Below, in pieces: positions 57,978 through 64,000 of a stretch of DNA of 64,000 bases (position 1 is the first letter of the stretch; every line of letters starts with the position of its first letter). The DNA is taken from positions 1 to 64,000 of the forward strand of contig NZ_MIEK01000002.1 of assembly GCF_001742285.1 (NCBI RefSeq), read 5' to 3'. The position numbers were made by a program, and so were the translations under genes. The notes beneath the pieces were generated by a model. The model was given only the letters and a program-made list of their open reading frames with translations, did no database searches and was not told the origin of the DNA. The DNA comes from Enterococcus rivorum. Lineage in GTDB: Bacteria > Bacillota > Bacilli > Lactobacillales > Enterococcaceae.

Positions 57978-58130
57978 TTATTTCGTCTCTTTATGTAACG
58001 TGTACTTCTGGCAGTATTTGCAAAATTTATTAATTTCTAACCGCTCACCACGTTTTCCTTCACTGATAGCTTTAGAATAGTTTCGAGAGCCACAAACTGA
58101 ACAAGCAAGAGCTGCTTTTTTTGTTGCCAT
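57978..58130 (-). CDS. rpmG: 50S ribosomal protein L33
   Basis: The 50-residue protein has the four zinc-type cysteines CSVC and CKYC, the Zn-dependent L33 form. GAGGAGG lies before the ATG at 58130, so the longer frame from 58175 is rejected. It heads rpmG-secE-nusG. Confidence 0.95.
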   Translation of the reverse strand: MATKKAALACSVCGSRNYSKAISEGKRGERLEINKFCKYCQKYTLHKETK

Positions 58131-58279
58131 AGTTCGACCTCCTCTATTCAGAAATTTACTAACTAACATTATCACTTTTTTCTTCCGATGTCAATGGTAG
58201 TCTCACTTGGCTATTGTTTTTATTCAAGTTATGTTATCATACTATTGATTAGAAGAATTTAATTTACGGAGGGCTTAAA

Positions 58280-58924
58280 ATGCTACTTAAATCAGTTGTA
58301 ATCAAGAAGAAAAATCTGACTACGGTCAACGAATCCTGCACTTTAGATGAGGCGTTGAAAATCCTTGAAGAATCTGGCTATCGTTGTGTTCCTATTCTAG
58401 ATGAATCTGGAAAAATTTTCCGAGGTAATATCTATAAAATGCACATTTATCGCCATAAAGCCAATGGCGGAGACATGTCTTTACCGGTTACTTATTTATT
58501 AAAAAATGCAACAAAATTTATTTTTGTTAATACCTCTTTCTTTAAAGTATTCTTTACAATAAAGGAACTCCCTTATATCGCAGTACTTGATGAAAACAAC
58601 TATTTTTATGGTATCTTAACACATAGTACTTTATTGAATATTTTAGCCCAATCATGGAATATAGAACAAGGAAGCTATGTTTTAACAGTTGCCTCTACTG
58701 GGAAACAAGGAGACTTAGCAAGCATCACAAAAATCATTGCGAAACACAGCAGTATAGCTAGTTGTATCACATTAGATATCGGAGAAGATGAGTTCATTCG
58801 CCGTACATTACTGACCTTGCCTTCAGACACAAGTGAAGAAACTTGTGCAGTCATTGTTGAAAATCTAGAAAAGAAAAATTTCAAAGTCATTGAAATTGAA
58901 AACTTAAAAAATAACACTAAATAA
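58280..58924 (+). CDS. cbpA: Cyclic di-AMP-binding CBS protein CbpA
   Basis: The 214-residue cytoplasmic protein has a pair of CBS motifs (residues 1-125; TLDEALKILEESGYRCVPIL and YFYGILTHSTLLNILAQ) and an ACT-like C-terminal part (about 135-205). This layout matches CbpA, the CBS-ACT protein that binds c-di-AMP in Listeria and relatives. CbpA links the nucleotide to osmolyte and potassium control, as do opuC and kup in this window. Family call from memory; domains are clear. Confidence 0.75.
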   Translation: MLLKSVVIKKKNLTTVNESCTLDEALKILEESGYRCVPILDESGKIFRGNIYKMHIYRHKANGGDMSLPVTYLLKNATKFIFVNTSFFKVFFTIKELPYIAVLDENNYFYGILTHSTLLNILAQSWNIEQGSYVLTVASTGKQGDLASITKIIAKHSSIASCITLDIGEDEFIRRTLLTLPSDTSEETCAVIVENLEKKNFKVIEIENLKNNTK

Positions 58925-58947
58925 GACTATTTATTCTGATAAAAAAC

Positions 58948-58992
58948 AACCTCAGACCAAAATCTTCTACCGAAGGATTTTGATCTGAGGTT
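58948..58992. terminator. Bidirectional terminator after cbpA
   Basis: AACCTCAGACCAAAATC and GATTTTGATCTGAGGTT form a 17-position stem with one mismatch, between convergent genes. Confidence 0.85.
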
Positions 58993-58995
58993 ATT

Positions 58996-59451
58996 TTATA
59001 CATCTTTAGTTTCTACTCGAAACACAGTCCATTCATCCATTGGTTGTGCTCCTTGAGCTTTGTAAAAATCAATCGATGCTTTATTTTCATCTAAGCACCA
59101 CCACTCCACTCGACCTAATTGCTTTTCTTTGGCAATCTGGAACATTTTATTTAAAAGCTGTTTGCCATAGCCTTTGCCTCGATATTTTTCTTCAATAAAC
59201 AAATCTTCAATATACAATCCTGATCGTCCCAAAAAAGTTGAAAAGTTATAAAAATATAGACAAAAACCAATTTCTTTCCCCTCTATTTCTGGAAAAATAA
59301 CTTCAGCACCTTTTTTATCAAAAATCCATTCTTCTAGAATTTGTTCATTTGTTGTCACTTCATCTGCAAGTCCCTCATAAGCAGCTAGTTCTTTAATATA
59401 CTTATAAATCAGGGGAATATCCTCCTTGGTTGCTTCACGATACGCTAACAA
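58996..59451 (-). CDS. GNAT family N-acetyltransferase (SAT-like)
   Basis: The 151-residue protein resembles the diamine N-acetyltransferase-like branch: LGRSGLYIEDLFIEEKYRGK, YGKQLLNKMFQIAKEK, RVEWWCLDENKASIDFYKAQGA. Starts with TTG behind AAAGGAGG. It lies 31 bases downstream of murB on the same strand and may be co-transcribed. Confidence 0.85.
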   Translation of the reverse strand: MLAYREATKEDIPLIYKYIKELAAYEGLADEVTTNEQILEEWIFDKKGAEVIFPEIEGKEIGFCLYFYNFSTFLGRSGLYIEDLFIEEKYRGKGYGKQLLNKMFQIAKEKQLGRVEWWCLDENKASIDFYKAQGAQPMDEWTVFRVETKDV

Positions 59452-59482
59452 ATAAACGCCTCCTTTTAAATGAGTAAATGTT

Positions 59483-60385
59483 CTATTTTTCTTCCCCGAT
59501 AATCCGAACTTCAGTTTCTAATTCAACGGAGAATTTTTCTTTGATTACTTCTTGAATATGGGCAATTAGCTCTACGTAATCTGTTGCTGTCGCATGATCT
59601 ACATTAACAATAAATCCCGCATGTTTTTCAGAAATTTGAGCACCGCCCCATTTCAATCCCTGCAAACCAGCATCTTGAATTAATTTCCCAGTAAAATGTC
59701 CTTCCGGTCGTTTGAAAACACTACCACATGAAGGATATTCTAGCGGCTGTTTTGACTCTCTTAATTCGGTTAATTCATCCATTTTATTTTTAATCAATTC
59801 TTTGTTGCCTTGTTCCAAAGTAAATGTTGCTTGAAGAACAATACAGTGCATTTTTTGAATCGCACTATGACGATATGAAAAGTCCATTTCTTCTTTTTTA
59901 AAGGTTTGAATTGTTCCATCTTCTAGTAAAACATCAACAGAAGTAAATACATCTTTTATTTCGCCTCCATAAGCGCCTGCATTCATATAAACTGCCCCTC
60001 CTACACTGCCAGGGATACCACAAGCAAACTCAAAACCTGTTAATTGATGAGCAAAAGCTTCATAGGTTGTATCAATCAATTTTGCTCCAGCTTCAACCGT
60101 TAACTGCTCTCCGTTTACTTGCACTTTTTTCATGTCTTCAAGCATAATAACCATCCCACGAATACCGCCATCACGGACAATTAAGTTACTTGCGTTCCCT
60201 AAAACCAACCAAGGAATTTCATGCTCTTGACAGTATGCGACAAGTTTTACAACTTCTTCACGATTTTTTGGAAAAGCCAAAACATCTGCGGGTCCACCAG
60301 TTTTTGTAAAAGTTTCATTCATTAAAGGTTCATCAAAAAGTAATTTTATATTTTCTAAAGTAGTGCTCATCGTATTTTTATCCAC
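59483..60385 (-). CDS. murB: UDP-N-acetylenolpyruvoylglucosamine reductase
   Basis: MurB reduces UDP-GlcNAc-enolpyruvate to UDP-MurNAc in peptidoglycan synthesis. The 300-residue flavoprotein has [56 protein letters not shown] and [12 protein letters not shown], typical of the Gram-positive type. The start is a GTG at 60385 with AAAGGA nine bases upstream; the ATG five codons inside has no site. Confidence 0.95.
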   Translation of the reverse strand: MDKNTMSTTLENIKLLFDEPLMNETFTKTGGPADVLAFPKNREEVVKLVAYCQEHEIPWLVLGNASNLIVRDGGIRGMVIMLEDMKKVQVNGEQLTVEAGAKLIDTTYEAFAHQLTGFEFACGIPGSVGGAVYMNAGAYGGEIKDVFTSVDVLLEDGTIQTFKKEEMDFSYRHSAIQKMHCIVLQATFTLEQGNKELIKNKMDELTELRESKQPLEYPSCGSVFKRPEGHFTGKLIQDAGLQGLKWGGAQISEKHAGFIVNVDHATATDYVELIAHIQEVIKEKFSVELETEVRIIGEEK

Positions 60386-60459
60386 GAAAGTCGTTCCTTT
60401 CTATATAAACATCCTTTTCATTCTAGCATGCCTCGTTAAAACTTTCTAGTCTGTCTCTT

Positions 60460-61374
60460 TTATAAAATATGTCGTTCGTGCTGAAGAAGCATTTTCCCAC
60501 ATAACTCATGGCTTAACAGTGTCTTTTCTTGTCTCAATAACTGTTGATTTCCCGTCTCAACTGCATGAATAAATTTAGTAACCATTTGCTGAAATCCTCT
60601 TTTTTCTAATGTTCCTGTCCAATCATCGAACGTTTTTATTTCTGTTCCTCTACCCGTTTTAATGGTTAGATCAGTCAGATTTTCAAGAACATAGGTAGCC
60701 TCCTCACTCATCACTTGGAATGTTTCTGTATTAGCCCCAGAAAAAAGATTCATCGAACAAATAACCGTTGTACTCTTTGTTTCTAATTGTAAAAGCGCTC
60801 GTTTTAAAAAGCCTTTTTCTTCGATTATTTTACTTTGACTATCAAAAATGTCATCGTCTAATAAGTACACTGCTGTATCTACCACATGTAAAAATAAATC
60901 GTAAATAGCAAAAGGAACAGAATTCTGACTCATCACGCGATTTTTTTGTAAAATGAGCACGTTTTTCTTTTCGACCTGCTTCAACTCTTCTACACGCGGA
61001 GCAAAACGACGATTAAATCCTATCATTAGTAGTAACTTTCTATCATGCGCCAAGTGCTGCAATGCTTTTACTTCCGCTGGATTTTCACTTAGTGGTTTAT
61101 CAATAAAAACATGGATTCCTGCATTTATAAGCTTTTCAACAGTAATTGCATGTACTTTCGTTGCAACATGTACAAAACAAGCCTCGATGCCCTCTTGAAT
61201 CAGTTCTTCTATCGTTTCAACGCCAGTCTCAAAGCCATATTTTTCTGCAATCTCTTTACGTACCGTTTCATTGCGACTTGCTAAAACAAAAGTTACTTTA
61301 TTTCTTAAAGCAGCATAACTAGGCAGGTATGCTTTTTGCGCTATATTTCCTAGTCCAATAATTCCAATCTTCAT
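60460..61374 (-). CDS. Gfo/Idh/MocA family oxidoreductase
   Basis: The 304-residue protein has the Rossmann start MKIGIIGLGNIAQKAYLPSY, the EKP-like HVFIDKPLSENPAEV and GFNRRFAPRV. Members are NAD(P)-dependent sugar or inositol oxidoreductases; the substrate is unknown. GGAGG lies before the ATG at 61374. It may be co-transcribed with murB, 74 bases downstream. Confidence 0.88.
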   Translation of the reverse strand: MKIGIIGLGNIAQKAYLPSYAALRNKVTFVLASRNETVRKEIAEKYGFETGVETIEELIQEGIEACFVHVATKVHAITVEKLINAGIHVFIDKPLSENPAEVKALQHLAHDRKLLLMIGFNRRFAPRVEELKQVEKKNVLILQKNRVMSQNSVPFAIYDLFLHVVDTAVYLLDDDIFDSQSKIIEEKGFLKRALLQLETKSTTVICSMNLFSGANTETFQVMSEEATYVLENLTDLTIKTGRGTEIKTFDDWTGTLEKRGFQQMVTKFIHAVETGNQQLLRQEKTLLSHELCGKMLLQHERHIL

Positions 61375-61723
61375 GAAAAAACCTCCATCCAAACTAGATT
61401 GATAATTTCATCTTACTACTATATATTGTAAACACCTACAAGAAACATAAAGAGCTTCTCCCACACATAAATTTTAATCTATGTAGTGTGAAATGTAAAT
61501 CGCCTTGTGAAGTCTGTTTTTAGTTAAACTACATCTACTTCAATCTAACTAACCTGAGTTTAAAGTGATATTTTGCAAATCCCTTACAAATATCATTTTA
61601 AAGAAAAAAATATAATAAAGAATTTTATACTTAGCGTTGTGCACCTATGTAATTATTGATATGATTGAATCAGAATCATTTTCAATGTTACATAGTTTTT
61701 ATTTTATTATTGGAGGAAAAAGA
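61375..61723. other. Intergenic region upstream of the type VII module
   Basis: About 350 bases between divergent units. It contains an inverted repeat (61562-61573 with 61588-61599, one mismatch) and a TATAAT at 61611-61616. No gene and no other clear signal. Confidence 0.5.
61562..61616 (+). promoter_or_regulatory. Candidate promoter region of the type VII module
   Basis: An inverted repeat with 12-base arms (AAAGTGATATTT and AAATATCATTTT) lies directly upstream of a consensus -10 box TATAAT. No good -35 box is at the right distance, so an activator binding the repeat is conceivable. Confidence 0.35.
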
Positions 61724-62017
61724 ATGGCACAAATCAAATTATCACCAGAAGAACTAGAAACATCTGCAACGAAATACACCCAAGGATCAGAAGAAATTTT
61801 AACCGTTTTATCAAACCTTGAAAGAGAGCAGGAGGCTATCCGCTCTAACTGGGAAGGTAGTGGCTTTGAAAGCTTTGACAATCAATTTGTGGAATTACAA
61901 CCGAAGATTCGTGAGTTTGGTGAGTTGTTAGAACAAATCAACCAACAACTACGTTCGGTGGCGCAAATTATGCGTGATACTGATAATGATATTTCACAAG
62001 CGATTAATAATCGTTAA
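61724..62017 (+). CDS. WXG100 family type VII secretion protein (EsxA-like)
   Basis: The 97-residue helical-hairpin protein has the WEG motif (SNWEGSGFESF) near residue 43 and a C-terminal helix ending DNDISQAINNR. Such proteins are type VII secretion substrates or partners of LXG toxins. GGAGGA precedes the ATG at 61724; the frame from 61637 includes no ribosome site. First gene of the module. Confidence 0.93.
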   Translation: MAQIKLSPEELETSATKYTQGSEEILTVLSNLEREQEAIRSNWEGSGFESFDNQFVELQPKIREFGELLEQINQQLRSVAQIMRDTDNDISQAINNR

Positions 62018-62082
62018 TTTATAAAGCAATAGACGAAGAAAGAAATGATTCTTCGTCTATTTTTATCAAAGGAGTTGAAAAG

Positions 62083-62382
62083 ATGGCGAAAATTTCAAGT
62101 AATTTAAGCATTGCTGGTAGTGTTTCTAGTTCTTTAAGTCAGGCAGCTAGCGGATTAAGTGGGGTACAAAATCCTTCAACGTTCGCGGAACGCACGAATG
62201 TTTCAGGAAATAGTAGTGCCAGAAAAAGTGGGACGGACTTAGTTAATGCATTACATAAAATTTCAGATAGTATTGCCAAAGATGGCAATAACATTCATTC
62301 CGTGGCGCAAGAATTTGCGGCGATTGATCAAAAAATTAAGAATCAATTGGATAGCCTCTCCTTAGGTGGTCGTTTAAGATGA
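62083..62382 (+). CDS. TIGR04197-like type VII secretion effector partner
   Basis: The 99-residue protein, rich in Ser and Ala with a long helix (SGTDLVNALHKISDSIAKDG), matches the TIGR04197 family found just upstream of LXG toxins in Enterococcus and Streptococcus. It is a probable targeting factor for the LXG protein. AAAGGAG precedes the ATG. It overlaps the next gene by ATGA. Confidence 0.8.
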   Translation: MAKISSNLSIAGSVSSSLSQAASGLSGVQNPSTFAERTNVSGNSSARKSGTDLVNALHKISDSIAKDGNNIHSVAQEFAAIDQKIKNQLDSLSLGGRLR

Positions 62383-62756
62383 TTGAAAAATCAATTGAAA
62401 CCGAAGAAGCAGCAATTCACACACAACTCAAACAAGTGTTTTTAGATCAAGAGGTAAAAATGCGCGAAATTCGCAAGTATGACGACAAGATAAATGAGGC
62501 TCTAGCACTGGGTTCGATTGAACAAACCTTCTTCTCTGATTCGCTAGGACTTCAATTAGACGACCAAACCCAAGATTTTTTTCAACAATCAACCGAAGAA
62601 GCTCGTTGGCTATCCAGAGAAGAATTGGATTATTTGGAAGAGAAAAGCGAACATTTAGAAAAAGAAAAACGGCAGCTTTTGGAAGAAGAAGAACAGTTGT
62701 TAAGGAAACGCAAAGAACTATTCAGTAAAGAAAGGAGTAAATCACAGTGGGATTAG
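62379..62756 (+). CDS. DUF3958-like type VII accessory protein
   Basis: The 125-residue protein is almost entirely charged helix and coiled coil (YLEEKSEHLEKEKRQLLEEE). Its position, between a TIGR04197 protein and an LXG toxin, fits the DUF3958 family; I assign the family from context and size. It probably forms a chaperone complex with the LXG N-terminal domain. It overlaps both neighbours. Confidence 0.65.
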   Translation: MIEKSIETEEAAIHTQLKQVFLDQEVKMREIRKYDDKINEALALGSIEQTFFSDSLGLQLDDQTQDFFQQSTEEARWLSREELDYLEEKSEHLEKEKRQLLEEEEQLLRKRKELFSKERSKSQWD

Positions 62757-63028
62757 ATTTTTTTGTTGGTGAAGTCCAAGCCCAAGCCAATGATGCGACT
62801 CGTGTGGCGCAAGCAGCCACACAGGCAGTAGGGCTATTGCAAGATAGTGTCAGCCAATTTTTGAACGCGCCATTATCTGGTAAGACTTATGACTCAGCTA
62901 AACGGTATTTTTCCGTGGCCTATCCACCGCTTCGACAAGGCGTCGTTTTGGCAAGCGAAGCTTTAACACAGGCTCACCAGAAATTTTTATCGGAATATGC
63001 GTCACAAGTTGGTGGTGGGGATACATAA
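62747..63028 (+). CDS. LXG toxin, N-terminal part (frame closed by a stop)
   Basis: The 93-residue frame starts with GTG behind AAAGGAG and reads the start of an LXG domain (MGLDFFVGEVQAQANDATR; APLSGKTYDSAKRYF). It ends at GGGDT and a TAA. A full LXG domain is about 200 residues, so this is the first half only. The other half resumes at about 63094 in another frame. It may still be made and secreted as a fragment, or the gene may be dead. Confidence 0.8.
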   Translation: MGLDFFVGEVQAQANDATRVAQAATQAVGLLQDSVSQFLNAPLSGKTYDSAKRYFSVAYPPLRQGVVLASEALTQAHQKFLSEYASQVGGGDT

Positions 63029-63069
63029 AGGAAGCAACGATTCGCTTCGCTACTCCTTGTACTATTTAA

Positions 63070-64000
63070 CATCGAATCACCTTGTTCTCCGTGTTTCATA
63101 GCAAAGATGAGTTACGTGATAGAATAAATCAAGGTAGAGAACTAATGGGGGCCATTCAAGAGCTCATCTCGAAAGAGGAAAAATGGAACCCACGCTTAGA
63201 AAGACGCTACGAAAATGCCATGATGGCGGTGCAGAAGCTAGAAGAGCGAATTCAGAAACTCCATGCGTTCAATGCTTCTTCTGCTAGTATTTTTTCGGAA
63301 TATGAATCCTGTTTAGCGCAACTAAACACTGGCATATCCGCGATTGCCAATAGTGGTGCATGGAATGCCAGTTCAGGAACATTTGATATCGAAAAAATGG
63401 ATATGCGTTGGGCGAATCCAATCAATGAGCGTTGGGAAAATAGAAATCAACTCTCTCTAGATAAACAAATTACAGCTATTCTAAATAGTTCCGATTCAGA
63501 CGCTGTTAAAACAGCAAAAATAGTCAAAGCATATGAAGACTATTTGTATAAATTAAATAAAAATGCGTTTGATGAATATAACAATGCTAGAAAAAAATAT
63601 GGGGATGACTGGTTCTCGATAGATCCAAAAATGAAAGATATTATCGATGATATTGAACAACGATTATCAAACTATCTTATACAATCTGGAATTGATATCA
63701 AAGCTATAGTTAGGGATATGGGGAATGATATACTAAAAGCAAATAGAACAAAAGATGGTATGTCTCCACTAGATTATCTTTATTTTGCAAGTATTGTTGA
63801 TACAGGAGCACCACTTGACTTGAAAACCAGAGCATACAGTGAAGATTATGATTTTTCTATTTGGGCACGAAACTGGACGGGTGATATGTCAGGAGACTAT
63901 CTAGGAAATTATCTTTTTGGCTATTTTGGACAAGGATTCTTATTGTTTGACGGTTCTTTATTGAAATTAAGTGCAGGTGCCGCACAAGCTTGGTCCGATA
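63070..64000 (+). pseudogene. LXG toxin, remainder of the LXG domain and pre-toxin region (partial)
   Basis: From 63070 a frame stays open to the window edge. It reads the second half of an LXG domain (KDELRDRINQGRELM, QKLEERIQKLHAFNASSASI, GTFDIEKMDMRWANPINERW) and then a pre-toxin region with YLGNYLFGYFGQGF and LLKLSAGAAQAWSD. The C-terminal toxin domain lies outside. Relative to the N-terminal part it is shifted by one frame, with about 83 bases of extra sequence (63023-63105) between them, and no start codon with a ribosome site is seen. The module is thus probably inactive or a recombination product. Confidence 0.7.

Noticed and set aside
61637-61723. N-terminal extension of the WXG100 protein
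   Set aside because: GGAGGA stands at the right distance from the ATG at 61724, and the family starts there.

Overview
The window is AT-rich Firmicutes DNA. The gene set, the long intergenic repeats and the local gene orders (secE-nusG separate from rplKA-rplJL, an LXG type VII module, opuC, adhE, many GNATs and PTS genes) point to an Enterococcus chromosome, probably close to E. faecalis. That placement is inference from gene content; no 16S rRNA gene is present. I see no tRNA or rRNA gene.

Layout. 1-3.0 kb: an accessory end with what looks like the 5' part of a group II intron behind a terminator, a spr1630/spr1629-type toxin and XRE-ImmA repressor pair, and a decayed LacI regulator. 3.1-9.9 kb: adhE with a Rex box and a cre site, comN-yajC-tgt, a 285-370 bp inverted-repeat element and an Fe-ADH family dehydrogenase. 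10-13.5 kb: an amino-acid ABC importer (fused binding protein/permease plus ATPase) followed by an aminotransferase. 13.5-22.4 kb: a CorC/HlyC protein, kup behind a Mn2+-type (yybP-ykoY) riboswitch, a P2-type cation ATPase, a probable CcpA-controlled non-coding RNA and queA. 22.8-29 kb: the opuCABCD osmolyte importer, a second CorC/HlyC protein and an AI-2E family permease. 29-35 kb: GNATs, ntdP, mutY-recX, rlmD and a broken Nudix gene.

35-36 kb holds two near-identical 171-bp repeats. 36-41.5 kb is a cellobiose/lactose-type PTS operon (IIB-IIC-IIA-GH1 glycosidase) diverging from its PRD-type regulator; the GH1 enzyme has Gln where the acid/base Glu is expected. 41.6-43.7 kb has small membrane and regulatory genes. 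43.9-46.3 kb is rplK-rplA-(L10 leader)-rplJ-rplL. 46.6-48.9 kb has sdaAB-sdaAA and a flavin-binding protein. 48.9-50.8 kb has an AhpD-like protein and an ECF41 sigma factor separated by a composite repeat. 51-56 kb is a nucleoside/ribose salvage operon (nucleoside hydrolase, DcuC-family carrier, GNAT, ribokinase) with LacI-type operators and its LacI regulator. 56-61.4 kb has a DUF915 lipoprotein hydrolase, rpmG-secE-nusG, a c-di-AMP-binding CBS protein, murB and an oxidoreductase. 61.7 kb to the end is a type VII secretion module (WXG100, TIGR04197, DUF3958-like, LXG toxin) whose toxin frame is broken by about 83 bp of extra sequence.

Themes: redox and carbon control (Rex, CcpA), ion and osmolyte balance (kup, ATPase, opuC, c-di-AMP-binding CBS protein), and three families of dispersed intergenic repeats. 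The most unusual signals are the Mn2+ riboswitch in front of kup, the CcpA-type promoter driving an apparently non-coding transcript at 20.78-21.20 kb, the Glu-to-Gln GH1 enzyme, and the interrupted LXG toxin.
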